This document shows, one piece after another, positions 27,374 to 41,942 of a DNA stretch of 64,000 bases. The notes below the pieces were generated by a model. That model worked only from the letters and a program-made list of their open reading frames with translations. It searched no databases and was not told the DNA's origin. The position numbers and the translations under genes are program-made. The stretch is from assembly GCF_003182595.1 (NCBI RefSeq), contig NZ_PDNZ01000008.1, forward strand, positions 47,823-111,822. The letters are read 5' to 3'. Source of the stretch: Prosthecochloris marina (GTDB lineage: Bacteria > Bacteroidota > Chlorobiia > Chlorobiales > Chlorobiaceae). Each line of letters begins with the position of its first letter. The stretch's first letter is position 1.

Positions 27374-27544
27374 TGTGTATTCGTCTTGGGTTTTGTAAAA
27401 ATGTTAGAGAACTTTTTTCGATTTGTTTAAAGTATACATGGAATAAATCCATAAAGTTCCTTGCAAAGTGAGTCAATGTAGTTCTTCGTTGTGCTTGAGC
27501 AACAGAAGATTATAATCATGATTGAAAACAGGTAACCTATTATT

Positions 27545-29962
27545 TTAAAATGGTATATCGTTTTCATCAATTGATTCTGTCTCTTTATGCCGTATTTCCT
27601 TGATAAGTTCGATCCCTTCTGGTGAAAATGAGAACAAGGTATCGGTTGAGAAAATTGAACTGAAATCCTGTGGTTTGAAGAATGGAAGAAATTTCTGAGA
27701 AAATTCATCAAGCCTTTTCAGATAAAACTGTGTATTTTCATCCGGTTTCGAGCTATTCCACTCGTCAGCCAGTTTCCCTTTATCATAGTGACTGCTTTGA
27801 AGACCGCTTCCGGAAACGTAATAGGTGATTCGATCCCCTTTGTTGACTGAAAGTTTTTTTCTCAATGCAAGCTCATAGGTAATGGAACGCGGTCTTTTAC
27901 CTGATCCGGTATCGACTTTGTATTGTTCCATTGTGTTTTTCAAGCTTTCAGTCCGTGAAAAATCATCGATCATCCAGTTATGGTTCAAGATCATTTCTTT
28001 ATATGAAACATAAAGGTCGTGTAATCCCTGAACGTCTTCTTCGAGAAGCTTTTCAAAACCCTTCCGAACAAACTCACGTCCGAATTTCTCTCCGCTTCTG
28101 CTTATTAGTGATGAACCTTTCAGCTTTATTGTCCCATCGTAACCGAGGAGGGCATAATTTTTCTTGAGGTATGAAATCATTTTTCTATATCTACCGTCAT
28201 AACCGATGGTTATACCCTTTGGCATCACTGAAGATACGTCATTAACAAGATTAATCTCATCTTCTTTTGACCGGATATGTGCCGGTGGCACGAAAAGGAT
28301 ACCATCAGTATCGACTTCAATAACTTTGCAGTCGCGTGACTCAAACTCTTTTATCATTTTCCGCGCTATTTCCTGCCCTGTTGTCGTAACTCGATCGGCC
28401 TCCTCGTAGTCGTTGAAAATACCGATACTGAATCCCAGGTAGCCGTACATTGCATTAATCAGTATCTTGAAAGACGATTGCATTGCATCAAAGTTGTTTG
28501 CTGCAGCCTCATTTCCTTTTTCTTTTTCTTCTTTCGCTTTTTTCTTTGCTGTAAAACGAAGGTCTTTCAGATCGGTCAATATTTTGGGAAATATCTTTCG
28601 TTCATCGCTTTTCGGGCAGATATTGTATGACAGCATTATTGATGGATAAAGCGATTCAACGTCGGCATAAACGATAGGGCCCAAAATTCCTTTGAGAAAC
28701 ACTTCCGTAAATCCTCCCATGTGCTGCTGACCTATTTCCGGTTTTGGGAGTGAATGTTTTTCTTTGAGGTATTCTCTAACCAGCAGTGCCTCTATTTTGG
28801 CTGCCGGACCGAGTCTCGACGTTTGCGCATAGGTATAAGGTATCATTCTTGTCATGTAAAAATTGCTGCCTGACAGCAGTGCCGCAATTTTCTCGGTTTC
28901 TCGTACATCGTCGAGCGCATAATCCAGAAGCCTTTCAGGATTATTGTCCCAAAGGTTCGCGATTTCGCTGTATTCAACATATGTTCTGTCAGGGGAAGCG
29001 AAACCGAAATACTTTGCTGCCGCTTTCAGCCCATAGCTCGGCATGGAACGTTTGGCAACATCATAGTTCTGCACAAGAAAGAATGTGTCTATAACATGCC
29101 TGCCGGCGATGTCGAAAAAGGGATAATCTAAAGATCGTTCAGCAAAGCGGATGCTTGCGGGAAAACTTCTCGGTATCGAACCGTCACGTCCGATTCTGAA
29201 TTCTACACCGTTTATTTCGCACCTTCTCTGGATATAGGAAAGGTCAAAACTGAAAATGTTGTGTCCTTCGATCACATCAGGATCTTTTAACTGAATGATC
29301 GTAACCAGTTCCTGAAGCAATTCTTTTTCAGATTGCTCTTTTGTGTGGATAACTTGTTCCCATCCTTTGTTGTCACAGAGTGATATGATTATGATAGGGT
29401 CGCTGCCAATCGAGACTTTGGTACTTGTGCTTTTTTCCGGTTTATAATATGTCTCTATGTCAAGCTGAATGCGATAAAGATCTTCAAACATCATCCCCTT
29501 GAACAGAGTTTTGCCTGTTTGAAGCAGATATTGTGTTACAGCGTCTCCTTTGTTGTAGGTTAAATTGTTCGAAACACCTGAATCGTTTTCTTCTTGGGAC
29601 GATTGCTTTGATTTCGACGCAATATGATCAAGTGCGTTTCGGTAGTTTTGTTGAGTTTTAAAAATGGCTAAAAACCTGTAAAAATTATCTCCCTGAAGCT
29701 TAATGAGCCAAAATTTTTCATTATTCGCTGGTGTAAACCCTTCCAATAGAGTGTCTTCTGACAAAAAGAAGAACGGATAAAATTCTTCGTCACGGCTCTT
29801 TACACCGTTTTTATCCCTTACGTAAAGCCTGATTCTGTTATCCGCAAGCTGATGAATTCCAACGATACGTTCTTCAATGTCTTTACCGAACAGAAGAGTG
29901 TTCAGGTTGCCATTGTTATCATGGTTATTGTTCATAATCCGTTTCGTGTCATTATAAAACAA
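27545..29962 (-). CDS. Family B DNA polymerase
   Basis: An 805-residue replicative-type B polymerase. The 3'-5' exonuclease domain shows IQLDIETYY (Exo I) and [15 protein letters not shown] (Exo II). The polymerase domain has motif [20 protein letters not shown], motif [13 protein letters not shown] and motif [13 protein letters not shown] (DTD). All catalytic acids are present. It resembles bacterial PolB (DNA polymerase II) in size and layout, so a role in damage tolerance or repair is likely. It is divergent in fold from the main polymerase III and not in an operon with repair genes. Confidence 0.92.
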   Translation of the reverse strand: MFYNDTKRIMNNNHDNNGNLNTLLFGKDIEERIVGIHQLADNRIRLYVRDKNGVKSRDEEFYPFFFLSEDTLLEGFTPANNEKFWLIKLQGDNFYRFLAIFKTQQNYRNALDHIASKSKQSSQEENDSGVSNNLTYNKGDAVTQYLLQTGKTLFKGMMFEDLYRIQLDIETYYKPEKSTSTKVSIGSDPIIIISLCDNKGWEQVIHTKEQSEKELLQELVTIIQLKDPDVIEGHNIFSFDLSYIQRRCEINGVEFRIGRDGSIPRSFPASIRFAERSLDYPFFDIAGRHVIDTFFLVQNYDVAKRSMPSYGLKAAAKYFGFASPDRTYVEYSEIANLWDNNPERLLDYALDDVRETEKIAALLSGSNFYMTRMIPYTYAQTSRLGPAAKIEALLVREYLKEKHSLPKPEIGQQHMGGFTEVFLKGILGPIVYADVESLYPSIMLSYNICPKSDERKIFPKILTDLKDLRFTAKKKAKEEKEKGNEAAANNFDAMQSSFKILINAMYGYLGFSIGIFNDYEEADRVTTTGQEIARKMIKEFESRDCKVIEVDTDGILFVPPAHIRSKEDEINLVNDVSSVMPKGITIGYDGRYRKMISYLKKNYALLGYDGTIKLKGSSLISRSGEKFGREFVRKGFEKLLEEDVQGLHDLYVSYKEMILNHNWMIDDFSRTESLKNTMEQYKVDTGSGKRPRSITYELALRKKLSVNKGDRITYYVSGSGLQSSHYDKGKLADEWNSSKPDENTQFYLKRLDEFSQKFLPFFKPQDFSSIFSTDTLFSFSPEGIELIKEIRHKETESIDENDIPF

Positions 29963-30020
29963 GAATTCTATCGGTAGTGTTTCACGTGAAACAGTATTGA
30001 TAATTATTTAATCTGGTCCC

Positions 30021-31892
30021 TTACCTGCCAATTTTCACCATAAGGACAGAAATGTCTGCAGGTGTAACTCCTAAAATCCTCGATGCTTGCCCTACAGTTG
30101 AAGGTTTGTGTTTGGCTAGCTTTTCTTTTCCCTCATTCGATAATCCTTTAATTGCATTGTAATTGAATGATTCAGGAATCCGATGCGAGTCAAGGCGTGC
30201 GATTTTTTCGGCCATAAGGCGTTCTCTTTTTATGTAGCCTTCATACTTGCAATCGATTTCAACCTGTTCGAGCACTTCCGTATCCTGTGTTATGGAATGA
30301 ACTTTGGTTGCAGCTTCCGATGAAGCTGTCAATATGGAAGAAAGTGATATTTTGGGGCGTTTCAGAATACTCGCTAATCGTACACTGCCCTTTATAGGCG
30401 GGCTTCCCTGTGCAGTCAAGAGCCTGTTGATATCGCTTTCCTGAACTTTCGTCGAAGCAATCAGTTCTTTTACTGAATGTATGTCATGTTTTTTTATTTC
30501 GAGTGATCGATACCGTTTTTCAGGCAAAAGTCCGCATGCATATCCGTATGGCATCAGTCGCAAGTCTGCATTATCTTGTCTGAGTATTATTCTATGTTCA
30601 GCAGAAGAGGTGAACATCCGATATGGTTCATTTGTTTCCTTGGTAATGAGGTCATCGACGAGCACACCGATGTACGCCTCTGATCGCTTGAGTATCAAGG
30701 GTTCCTTTCGCTGAATCTTCAGAGCGGCATTGATTCCTGCCATAATTCCTTGAGCTGCAGCTTCTTCATAACCTGAGGTTCCGTTTATCTGACCTGCAAA
30801 GTAGAGGTTTTCAATACGCTTTGTTTCAAGTGTAGGATGAAGTTGATAAGGATAAAAATAATCATATTCAATTGCATAGCCAGGTCTCATCATAATAACA
30901 TGTTCCAATCCAGGAATCGACCGTAGTCCTTCAAGCTGGATATCTTCGGGCAACGATGTTGAAAAACCGTTGACATACATTTCGTTTGTGTCAAAACCCT
31001 CTGGTTCGAGGAAGATGTGGTGGCTGTTTTTATCGCTGAAACGGTGAATTTTATCTTCAATAGAAGGACAATAACGAGGTCCAACACCCTGCACCTTCCC
31101 GGAAAACAGTGGTGAACGTTCGAATCCTGTCTGAAGAATGCGGTGTGTGTTTTCTGTTGTTGCGGTAAGGTAACAGTCAATCTGCTTTTTTGCATGAAGG
31201 TCCCTCGTGCTGAATGAAAACGGTGCTGGGTTTTTGTCTCCAGGCTGCACCGTTACCTTGGAGTAGTCCACGCTTCTACGATCTATACGCGGGGGAGTTC
31301 CTGTTTTAAGGCGACCGTGTTCAAAACCCAATGCCGAAAGGCATTCCGTTAATCCCTGAACCGGGGGTTCGGCAATTGTTCGTCCACCCGGAAAATGGTT
31401 CATCCCTATATGTATGAGACCGTTGAGAAAGGTCCCGCAGGAGAGGATGACCGTTTTTGCTTCTATACGGCGTCCCGAGCTAAGTATGATTCCAGTACAC
31501 TTGTTTCGTTTTGTGGCGATGCCGATAACACTGTCCTGTAGGAGATCGATATTATTTTCCTGCTCGATGACCTTGCGCATATAAATCGAATAGAGTGTAC
31601 GATCGGCCTGTGCTCTTGGTGAATGCATGGCCGGGCCTTTGCTTCGATTGAGCATTCTGTACTGAATCCCGGTGGCATCGATGGCTTTGGCCATTTCGCC
31701 TCCAAGTGCATCGATTTCTCTTGTTATTTGCCCTTTCGCGACACCTCCGATTGCCGGATTGCAGGACATTCTTGCTATTGCTGAAAAATCTGATGTGATA
31801 AGCAGGCTCTTATGCCCCATTCGGGCTCCTGCAAGAACTGCTTCGCATCCTGCATGGCCGGCACCTGCTACTATAATATCATACGTACTCAT
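30021..31892 (-). CDS. mnmG: tRNA U34 modification enzyme MnmG (GidA)
   Basis: A 623-residue FAD enzyme. The FAD-binding [20 protein letters not shown] is at the N-terminus, with [22 protein letters not shown] and the redox-active Cys of [10 protein letters not shown]. The C-terminal helical domain ([15 protein letters not shown]) binds MnmE. With MnmE it adds carboxymethylaminomethyl groups to wobble uridines. The length is normal. The next gene upstream in the same direction is absent; 58 bases separate it from the polymerase gene. Confidence 0.97.
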   Translation of the reverse strand: MSTYDIIVAGAGHAGCEAVLAGARMGHKSLLITSDFSAIARMSCNPAIGGVAKGQITREIDALGGEMAKAIDATGIQYRMLNRSKGPAMHSPRAQADRTLYSIYMRKVIEQENNIDLLQDSVIGIATKRNKCTGIILSSGRRIEAKTVILSCGTFLNGLIHIGMNHFPGGRTIAEPPVQGLTECLSALGFEHGRLKTGTPPRIDRRSVDYSKVTVQPGDKNPAPFSFSTRDLHAKKQIDCYLTATTENTHRILQTGFERSPLFSGKVQGVGPRYCPSIEDKIHRFSDKNSHHIFLEPEGFDTNEMYVNGFSTSLPEDIQLEGLRSIPGLEHVIMMRPGYAIEYDYFYPYQLHPTLETKRIENLYFAGQINGTSGYEEAAAQGIMAGINAALKIQRKEPLILKRSEAYIGVLVDDLITKETNEPYRMFTSSAEHRIILRQDNADLRLMPYGYACGLLPEKRYRSLEIKKHDIHSVKELIASTKVQESDINRLLTAQGSPPIKGSVRLASILKRPKISLSSILTASSEAATKVHSITQDTEVLEQVEIDCKYEGYIKRERLMAEKIARLDSHRIPESFNYNAIKGLSNEGKEKLAKHKPSTVGQASRILGVTPADISVLMVKIGR

Positions 31893-32561
31893 AGAAAAAA
31901 TCGTTTCACGTGAAACTATCCTTGACTTTATTGGCGAGCTTTTAAGGATTTCTTTTTTGTTAAGTTGTTTATTTATATGTCATTAACGGCATTTTTGTTG
32001 ATGGGGAATGGTTCAATATGCATGCTCCGTATGCAGCACTGTTCCAATCATCCTTCTCTTTCGGAGGCATGTTGTTATCGGCTGTGTAACTGACTATGGT
32101 GCCGTAAATTATTGTTTGTGACACAGAATAAAAATTGTTATATAAATATATAGTTATATATTGTGTGGTATATGTGCATTGCCATATGAGCTTCCTCACA
32201 AACAGTCTTGAACATCGAATGATACTCGGCAGGTTGGCGAGTAAAGCTTTAAAGCTGATAAGCGGCTGTATATGATGAGCTGCGATAACGTATGACAGGC
32301 GTGAGGAATCCCCCTTCGTGTAATGTATTGCATAACAGACAGAAAAAGAAGCAGGTGATTTTGCAATCGGCATGTATAGAGTCAGCACTGCGAATCAATA
32401 ACGTTATCTCTGGTGAAAGGCGTGAGGGAGGAAAAAACAGGAAAAAAACAGTTTCAGGCAGGTGAACACGCGGATTCCCTGTCGAACTGCGGAGAAAACG
32501 ATAGAATGAACTTCAGCCCCATTATTCCGCTAATCAATAATATAACAAGGAGATGAGTACA
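31893..32561. other. Intergenic region upstream of fccAB
   Basis: A 669-base gap between the divergent mnmG and fccA. It includes a very AT-rich run at 32136-32162 with repeated TATATA units, which could be a promoter or operator. AAGGAG at 32547-32552 is the fccA ribosome site. An open frame at 31969-32388 (minus) has no recognisable domain and is not called. CACGTGAAAC-like bases next to the mnmG start (31907-31916) are present but unassigned. Confidence 0.4.
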
Positions 32562-32939
32562 ATGGTTAAAAAAATTACCTCTTGGCTGTCTGTCGGTCTT
32601 ATTTCTGCAGGGGCACTCTCGGGGTGTAATACGCCGCCATCTGAAACTCAGGATTCATCACAGCAACCGGCAGCTCAATCAGTGGAGGTTGATCCGCGTG
32701 GTGAAATTTTGGCGCTTTCCTGTGCATCATGTCATGGTACCGATGGCAAAAGTGTCGGTATTTTGCCAGGCTTTTATGGAAAATCAGCGTCATATCTGAA
32801 AACCGCTCTCATGGAATTTAAAAAAGGTGAGCGTTACTCTACGGTAATGGGACGTCATGCAAAAGGCTATAGTGATGAGGAAATCGAACTCATTGCCGAA
32901 TATTTTGGCAGCCTAAGTCAACAAAATTCTTCAAAATAA
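32562..32939 (+). CDS. fccA: Flavocytochrome c sulfide dehydrogenase, cytochrome c subunit (lipoprotein form)
   Basis: A 125-residue exported monoheme cytochrome c. The signal peptide is followed by a lipobox LSGC (Cys22), so it is probably lipid-anchored. The heme motif is CASCH (residues 54-58), and the distal Met is likely in [14 protein letters not shown] chose the ATG at 32562 because AAGGAG lies nine bases before it; an ATG at 32553 is too close to that site. FccA takes electrons from the FccB flavin as sulfide is oxidised, and passes them to the photosynthetic chain. fccB follows after 14 bases. Confidence 0.9.
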   Translation: MVKKITSWLSVGLISAGALSGCNTPPSETQDSSQQPAAQSVEVDPRGEILALSCASCHGTDGKSVGILPGFYGKSASYLKTALMEFKKGERYSTVMGRHAKGYSDEEIELIAEYFGSLSQQNSSK

Positions 32940-32953
32940 GTAGGGGGAGCAAC

Positions 32954-34246
32954 ATGAGCCAGAAATTTACTCGTAGAGATTTCAACAAACTTTTCATTGC
33001 AGGGGCAGCCGGTTCTACTCTTGGGTTTTTCGGTGGTAGCAAGCCTGCTTTTGCAAATCAGAAACATGTTGTTGTTGTAGGGGGCGGATTTGGCGGTGCT
33101 TCGACCGCAAAGTATATCAGGAAGCTCGACCCGTCGATTTCCGTAACGCTTATAGAGCCCGCAATGACCTTTTATACCTGTCCGTTCAGCAATTGGGTTA
33201 TGGGGGGGTTGAAGGAGATGAAAGATATCGGTCATACGTTTGAGGTGCTGCAAAATAAGCATGGCGTCGATGTTATTCATGATGAAGCGGTTGAAATCGA
33301 TGCGGTTAATCATTCCGTTACGCTAAAGAGTGGCGATGAAGTGAAATATGATCGTCTGGTTGTTTCGCCGGGGATCGATTTCAAGTATGATGCGATTGAG
33401 GGCTACAGTGAAGAAGTGGCTAATTCCTCCATGCCTCACGCTTACAAGGCCGGACCCCAGACCGAACTCTTGACGAAACAGCTTCAGGAGATGCAGGACG
33501 GGGAGAATGTGATTATTTGCGCACCGGGAAATCCTTTCCGTTGCCCCCCAGGTCCTTATGAGAGAGCGAGTCTCATTGCCAACTACTTGAAAAAAAATAA
33601 ACCCAACTCAAAGGTTATTATCCTCGATGACAAGGAAAAGTTTTCCAAGCAGGGGCTGTTCACCAAAGGTTGGGAAAGGCTCTATGACGGTATCATCGAA
33701 TGGCGCGCTGGATCGGCCGGTGGCAAGGTTCTGTCGGTTGATCCGGCAACCATGACTGTTCAGACCGCGTCAGGGCCCGTAAAAGGCGGTGTGATCAATG
33801 TTATTCCTCCTCAAAGTGCTGGAAAAATTGCAATCGATGCAGGTTTGGCCAATGAATCCGGCTGGTGTCCTGTAAACCCGATTACTTTTGAGTCCGCGAT
33901 TCAACCCGGCATTCATGTTATCGGTGATGCAGCTATTGCCGGTGCTATGCCGAAATCCGGTTTTGCGGCAAGCAGCCAAGGTAAAGTCACTGCAGCCAGC
34001 ATTGTTCGCCTGATGCAGGGTAAGGTTCCTGCTCCCCCGTCACTTGTCAATACCTGTTACAGTCTTGTCGGACCGGGCTATGGTATCTCTGTTGCCGCTG
34101 TCTACAAGCTTACCAGCGATGGTATTGTCAGCATCAAAGGTGCCGGTGGTCTTACGCCTATGGACGCCGATGACGACCAGCTCAGCGAAGAGGCTACCTA
34201 TGCTCGCGGATGGTACAACAACATTGCTCAGGATATCTGGGGATGA
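32954..34246 (+). CDS. fccB: Flavocytochrome c sulfide dehydrogenase, flavoprotein subunit
   Basis: A 430-residue periplasmic FAD protein. The N-terminus has a twin-arginine signal (TRRDFNKLF, residues 6-14) with a hydrophobic stretch and an AFA-N cleavage site. The FAD site is [18 protein letters not shown]. Redox-active cysteines are probably those in [13 protein letters not shown] and in [13 protein letters not shown]; a further Cys is in [11 protein letters not shown]. Length and C-terminal flavin-binding domain match FccB. With FccA it oxidises sulfide to sulfur or polysulfide. GGGGGAG precedes the ATG. Confidence 0.95.
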   Translation: MSQKFTRRDFNKLFIAGAAGSTLGFFGGSKPAFANQKHVVVVGGGFGGASTAKYIRKLDPSISVTLIEPAMTFYTCPFSNWVMGGLKEMKDIGHTFEVLQNKHGVDVIHDEAVEIDAVNHSVTLKSGDEVKYDRLVVSPGIDFKYDAIEGYSEEVANSSMPHAYKAGPQTELLTKQLQEMQDGENVIICAPGNPFRCPPGPYERASLIANYLKKNKPNSKVIILDDKEKFSKQGLFTKGWERLYDGIIEWRAGSAGGKVLSVDPATMTVQTASGPVKGGVINVIPPQSAGKIAIDAGLANESGWCPVNPITFESAIQPGIHVIGDAAIAGAMPKSGFAASSQGKVTAASIVRLMQGKVPAPPSLVNTCYSLVGPGYGISVAAVYKLTSDGIVSIKGAGGLTPMDADDDQLSEEATYARGWYNNIAQDIWG

Positions 34247-34310
34247 TGTTGCTTTTGAGGTTTTTCTGCAAGGAGGTTACCTCATTGGTCCTGCAATGAG
34301 TCTTTCTATA

Positions 34311-34387
34311 GTCATCCTCGGGCTTGACCCGGGGATCCATCTCCCAAGGAAAGTCAGTATGGATGCCGCATCAAGTGCGGCATGACT
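34311..34387 (-). repeat. 77-bp REP-like intergenic repeat, copy B
   Basis: Read on the minus strand it begins AGTCATGCCGCACTTGATGC and ends GGGTCAAGCCCGAGGATGAC, matching copy A at 25901-25977 over 77 bases, with differences mainly in the central linker. Compensating changes keep the first hairpin paired (CCGCAC/GTGCGG-like versus CCGGAC/ATCCGG), which suggests the structure is selected. Confidence 0.75.
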
Positions 34388-34587
34388 TTTTACCGGAAAG
34401 GTATGCATGGTGACCGATAGCCGTGATGCAGTGCTTTTGAGACAACCTCTAGTTTTTTGAGCAGGTATTCGTTTATAGTTCATGTACTTGTCTTGATTAT
34501 CATCTGCTGTCGCCCGCCCCAACAATTCAACGCCCCTTTTCTCGAGGTGTCTGACCCTTCTTATCCTGTCTTCACCATGGAGGCCAT

Positions 34588-34619
34588 CTGTGAAATCCGA
34601 ACATCTATTTCGCGGGAGG
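34588..34619 (-). repeat. 32-bp partly palindromic repeat, copy 3
   Basis: Read on the minus strand it starts CCTCCCGCGAAATAGATG and ends TTCGGATTTCACAG, aligning without gaps to copies 1 and 2 (25845 and 26035). As in the first cluster it precedes a 77-bp element in the same reading direction, here by about 200 bases. Confidence 0.6.
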
Positions 34620-34881
34620 CGGCATGATTGACGCATGATGATTGTGACGATTGCAACCATTGTCGAATGGTTTTATGTGAGTCTCTTATCGCCCGCTTTT
34701 CGTTGGGCTGTTCTGCATGCAATCGTTATGATGTTCAAGCGGGAGAATTTGTCGGTTTTTTCGTCCTATCAGAGTACCTGTTTTCACTCTATGATGTGCG
34801 ATTGTTAATCAGGGGTTGGTTTTATATATTGGCTGAACTTGATTTACTGATCATGTCATATTCGTAAAGCATCATGTATGT

Positions 34882-36687
34882 ATGAAAAACAATCGTTTCA
34901 AAACTATTCTTATTGTTGCCCTGACGGCTCTTGCCATATGGTCTCTCTGGCCGACGTATAAGGATTACTCGTACTCGAAACAGCTTTCACAGCTGACCGC
35001 TTCTGAAGACAGCCTTTCGTTTGCCCGTGATAATCGCGAAGCTATCGAAACAGCAGCTGAAAAAAGTCTGAAACTCGGCCTTGACCTTGAAGGGGGAATG
35101 TATCTGGTCCTTGAGGTGGATCTTATCGATCTTATAGAAGAAAGGGCGTGGAACAAGGATGACACGTTTCGAGAGATTATCGCCGAAGTTAAAAAGCGTG
35201 CCGAGCAGGGTAACCAACAGGTTATCGAAATGCTGGTTGCCGAGTTCAAGCAGCGCAATATAAAGATGAGCCGTTATTTCTACGAGGTTCGTGACAGCGA
35301 TGAGGAAATAATCGGCAAGTTGAGAAAAGAGGCTGAAGATGCCGTTGTCCGGGCGAAAGAGATTATAAGAAACCGCGTCGATCAATACGGTGTCGCCGAG
35401 CCGGTTATACAGTCTCAGGGGGCAAGGCGGATTATTGTTGCATTGCCCGGTGTTTCAGATGAAGAAAGGGTACGCAAGCTGCTCAAGGGGACGGCTAAGC
35501 TTGAATTCAAGCTGGTCAGGGATAATGAAAGCATGCTTGAAGCGTTCGAACGCATTAACAAGTATCTTGCAAAAAATGAAAACGGGAACGCCTCTCTGGG
35601 GGAATCCGATAATGAAAGCGATCAGGTTGCAAAAATAAGCAACCCTCTTTATGAGAACATTGTGCTTATGCAGAACGGAAGGGCATATGCTCCCGAGTAT
35701 TCGCGGGAATACCTGACCGGGCTGTTTCAGCGTGAAGATATTCAGAAATTGCTGCCCAAGGATTCCGAGATCCGTCTTTCCGCAAGATCGATCGAGGGAC
35801 GTGATGGAGAGACCTTTTACGATCTGTTTCTTCTGAAAAAAACTCCGGAGTTGACAGGCGGGGTTATTACCGAGGCAAAAGCTACTTTTGGGGCTTCCGC
35901 TCTTCAGCCTGAGGTGACCATGCGGATGAATTCTGACGGTACGGCGAAATGGGCAAGAATAACCGGGGCGAACATCGGCCGCCAGATCGCCATCGTTCTC
36001 GACGGTGCGGTATATTCTGCACCCGTTGTCGAATCGAAAATCCCTGGCGGAAGTTCGGTAATCAACGGCATTGACAGCATAGAGGAGGCACAGGATCTCG
36101 AGATCGTTCTGAAAGCCGGTGCACTCCCTGCACCGGTAAGAATTATCGAAGAAAGAACGGTCGGACCCTCTCTCGGCGCGGATTATATCCGTTCCGGTTT
36201 GTTGTCGGCAGGATGGGGATTGTCTATCGTTGCGGTTTTTATGATCGTTTACTACCGGAAAGCAGGTGTTTCTGCCGATATCGCCCTCGTTTTAAATGTG
36301 TTGTTCGTTCTCTCGGTACTGGCTGGGTTCAGTGCAGCACTTACGTTGCCCGGTATTGCCGGTATCGTGTTGACCATAGGTATGGCTGTAGACGCTAATG
36401 TGTTGATTTTCGAAAGAATCCGGGAGGAAATCGCTGCCGGTAAAAATCTCCGTCTCGCAGTTGATACAGGTTACAGCAAGGCGTTTTCGGCAATTGTCGA
36501 TTCCCAGATTACAACCCTTGGCGCTGGATTCCTTCTCTATATTTATGGCATCGGGCCAATACAGGGATTTGCTCTTACCCTGATGATAGGAACGGCTGCA
36601 AGTTTGTTTACAGCTCTGGTTATCACAAAGGTTATTTTTGATCTGCTGATCGAGTCAAATGTGATGACAGTCAAAAGTTTCGGTTAA
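34882..36687 (+). CDS. secD: Protein translocase subunit SecD
   Basis: A 601-residue SecD. N-terminal TM ([19 protein letters not shown]), [18 protein letters not shown] (the conserved D1 motif), a large periplasmic P1 domain (residues about 80-420), and the five-helix RND-like C-terminal part with [19 protein letters not shown]. It works with SecF in proton-driven protein export. The P1 insert is long, which is common in this phylum. secF follows after 22 bases. Confidence 0.97.
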   Translation: MKNNRFKTILIVALTALAIWSLWPTYKDYSYSKQLSQLTASEDSLSFARDNREAIETAAEKSLKLGLDLEGGMYLVLEVDLIDLIEERAWNKDDTFREIIAEVKKRAEQGNQQVIEMLVAEFKQRNIKMSRYFYEVRDSDEEIIGKLRKEAEDAVVRAKEIIRNRVDQYGVAEPVIQSQGARRIIVALPGVSDEERVRKLLKGTAKLEFKLVRDNESMLEAFERINKYLAKNENGNASLGESDNESDQVAKISNPLYENIVLMQNGRAYAPEYSREYLTGLFQREDIQKLLPKDSEIRLSARSIEGRDGETFYDLFLLKKTPELTGGVITEAKATFGASALQPEVTMRMNSDGTAKWARITGANIGRQIAIVLDGAVYSAPVVESKIPGGSSVINGIDSIEEAQDLEIVLKAGALPAPVRIIEERTVGPSLGADYIRSGLLSAGWGLSIVAVFMIVYYRKAGVSADIALVLNVLFVLSVLAGFSAALTLPGIAGIVLTIGMAVDANVLIFERIREEIAAGKNLRLAVDTGYSKAFSAIVDSQITTLGAGFLLYIYGIGPIQGFALTLMIGTAASLFTALVITKVIFDLLIESNVMTVKSFG

Positions 36688-36709
36688 TATCTTATTAAGA
36701 AGACACAGC

Positions 36710-37636
36710 ATGCACCTGATTAAAAACACAAGCATAGATTTTCTGAAGTACAGGAAGGTAGCGTATGTAATCTCTCTTTCCCTTGTGCTTGCAGGAGTGG
36801 TTTCATTGTTTGTCCGGGGTTTGAATTACGGTATAGATTTCAGAGGAGGGACCGAGGTCGTCCTGCGTTTTGACAATGATGTCGAGATTGGCGATGTCCG
36901 GACGATTTTGAAAGAAGCCGGTGTGGATGGCGCAATCAAGCGCTACGGGGCTGACCGGTCGGTTCTTGTCCAAACGGGATTTGATGGAGACCTCAACCAA
37001 TTGAGGTCTCTTGTATCCAATGCTCTTGGGGATCGCCTTCCGGACAATCCTCATGAAGTGTTGAGGATCGATTCCGTTGGTCCAAGCATCGCCTCTGACT
37101 TGAAATGGGCAGCTCTCAAAGCTTTGCTCGGTGCAATTGTCGCTATTCTGCTTTACGTAGGGATTCGGTTCGAATTCCGCTTTGCCGCAGCAAGTGTGGT
37201 CGCCATATTTCATGACGTTTTTATCGTGCTTGGAATATTCAGCATTTTTGGGGGGATGTTTGATTTCATGCCTCTCGATATCAATCAGAGCATCATCGCC
37301 GCTTTTCTTACGATCGCCGGTTACTCGATCAACGATACCGTTGTTGTCTACGACAGGATTCGTGAGAATATTCGCGTAGGCAAGTCGGGTGATTATCTGA
37401 CAATCTTCAACAACAGCCTTAATCAGACGCTCAGCAGGACTATTATTACTTCAGGGACCACCCTTCTTGTTGTGCTCGTGCTCTTTATCTTTGCAGGTCC
37501 TGCCATCAGAGGATTTACGTTTGCCATTCTTCTCGGGATAATCGTTGGAACATATTCTTCATTGTTTATTGCCGCTCCTGTTGTGCTTGAGTGGCAGTTG
37601 AAGTCGAAACGCCCGATAAAACTCAGAGGGGGGTAG
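36710..37636 (+). CDS. secF: Protein translocase subunit SecF
   Basis: A 308-residue SecF with LNYGIDFRGGTEVVLRF (D1 motif) after TM1, a short periplasmic loop, then TIAGYSINDTVVVYDRIREN, the conserved D4/D6 region. C-terminal TM helices end LKSKRPIKLRGG. It pairs with SecD. The gene is followed after four bases by the parvulin-like lipoprotein gene, suggesting an export and folding operon. Confidence 0.97.
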   Translation: MHLIKNTSIDFLKYRKVAYVISLSLVLAGVVSLFVRGLNYGIDFRGGTEVVLRFDNDVEIGDVRTILKEAGVDGAIKRYGADRSVLVQTGFDGDLNQLRSLVSNALGDRLPDNPHEVLRIDSVGPSIASDLKWAALKALLGAIVAILLYVGIRFEFRFAAASVVAIFHDVFIVLGIFSIFGGMFDFMPLDINQSIIAAFLTIAGYSINDTVVVYDRIRENIRVGKSGDYLTIFNNSLNQTLSRTIITSGTTLLVVLVLFIFAGPAIRGFTFAILLGIIVGTYSSLFIAAPVVLEWQLKSKRPIKLRGG

Positions 37637-37640
37637 CGGC

Positions 37641-38474
37641 ATGAAGCTGCATATCGCGACAGGCGTGCTCCTCTTTTTCATGGCTGGATGCGATGGTGTT
37701 CCTGATGCCGATGTCGTTGCCCGTGCAGGTAAGCATCAGCTAAGCCGGGGCGAACTGCTTGCTTCGATCGATTATTCTTCATCTGAAGACAGTCTGACGG
37801 CTTCGGCGATCTACATAGAGGACTGGAAAGATATCGCTGCCCTCTATCAGCTGGCACTCGAAGAAGGGATCGACAAAGATCCCGATGCTCGAATGCTGAT
37901 AGAAAAAGCAACCCGTCACATCGTTATTCAGCGGTTTGTTGATCGAAAAATGGATAACGCTGAGAAAGAAGGTGTTTATGCCATCGATTCTGCCGAGGTA
38001 AGTGCATTTTACCAGGAATTTTCCGGTGCATTTCTCTGTCCGGAAACAGTTTATGCGGTTTCCCGGTACTATGCGTCAACCCTTCAATCTGCAGGTCGCA
38101 TAGAGAACGCACTGAGGTTGCATGACGGTGATGAAAAGCATTTGCAGCAGCTTATCGAATCCATCGAGCCGGGGTATGCCGGGAAAAATCGGCGAACTCA
38201 TCCTGTGCGTTCTTTGATGCCTCTTGAGCAGCTCCATCTTGAAAATGATAGAATGAAAGAGGTGCTGTTGAGCCTTGCACCAGGGGAACACTCCTCGGTC
38301 ATCGCTGTGAACGATTCACTTTTTGTGGTGATGGAAATGCATGACATGGTAAAAAAAGGAAGCAAAAAAACTTTCGAGCAAGCCTACGAGGAGATTGAAG
38401 AACTTCTTATTGTTCAGAAACAAAAGCAGTATTATAGTACATTGCTTGGAGAAGCAAGAGAAAAGTATCAGTAA
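37641..38474 (+). CDS. Parvulin-like periplasmic lipoprotein without a PPIase signature
   Basis: A 277-residue protein with a lipoprotein signal (VLLFFMAGC, Cys17). The body resembles the SurA/PpiC N-terminal chaperone part: LSRGELLASIDY, helices, and VSAFYQEFSGAFLCPETVYA, but I see no clear parvulin FxxLAxxxS or GGxLG motif. The C-terminal helix EIEELLIVQKQKQYYSTLLG is SurA-like. It lies between secF and a SurA gene, so a chaperone role in outer membrane biogenesis is reasonable inference. Confidence 0.75.
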   Translation: MKLHIATGVLLFFMAGCDGVPDADVVARAGKHQLSRGELLASIDYSSSEDSLTASAIYIEDWKDIAALYQLALEEGIDKDPDARMLIEKATRHIVIQRFVDRKMDNAEKEGVYAIDSAEVSAFYQEFSGAFLCPETVYAVSRYYASTLQSAGRIENALRLHDGDEKHLQQLIESIEPGYAGKNRRTHPVRSLMPLEQLHLENDRMKEVLLSLAPGEHSSVIAVNDSLFVVMEMHDMVKKGSKKTFEQAYEEIEELLIVQKQKQYYSTLLGEAREKYQ

Positions 38475-38508
38475 CCTGAGCTGAAACGCTCAACTTAGGT
38501 AAAGCAAA

Positions 38509-41763
<3,255 letters not shown>

Positions 41764-41942
41764 TTATCGAGGTGCAAATGTGTTCAAATCTTCAAAATTC
41801 AATGTCTATCAAGATAGCAAAAATAGCCTGATATCCCATGGTTGCAGGGCCCTGTATCGATACCCCTCTAGAAACCGGCTGGCAATTTACAGGTCCGGAG
41901 CAGATACCCGAAGGAGAGGTCTTGTTCCGGAAGCCGAGGCGG

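Larger units (their letters stand above)
34247..34881. other. Intergenic region between fccB and secD carrying repeats
   Basis: A 635-base gap. It contains the second 77-bp REP-like copy and the third 32-bp motif, both inverted with respect to the cluster at 25845-26066, 200 bases apart. Open frames here, including one on the minus strand across the repeats, look random. No ncRNA was recognised. Confidence 0.5.

Noticed and set aside
31969..32388. 139-codon minus-strand frame upstream of fccA.
   Set aside because: No domain, no ribosome site, composition unlike neighbours; treated as noncoding.
34277..34660. 127-codon minus-strand frame between fccB and secD.
   Set aside because: It runs through the 77-bp repeat and the 32-bp motif, so it is a by-product of repeats.
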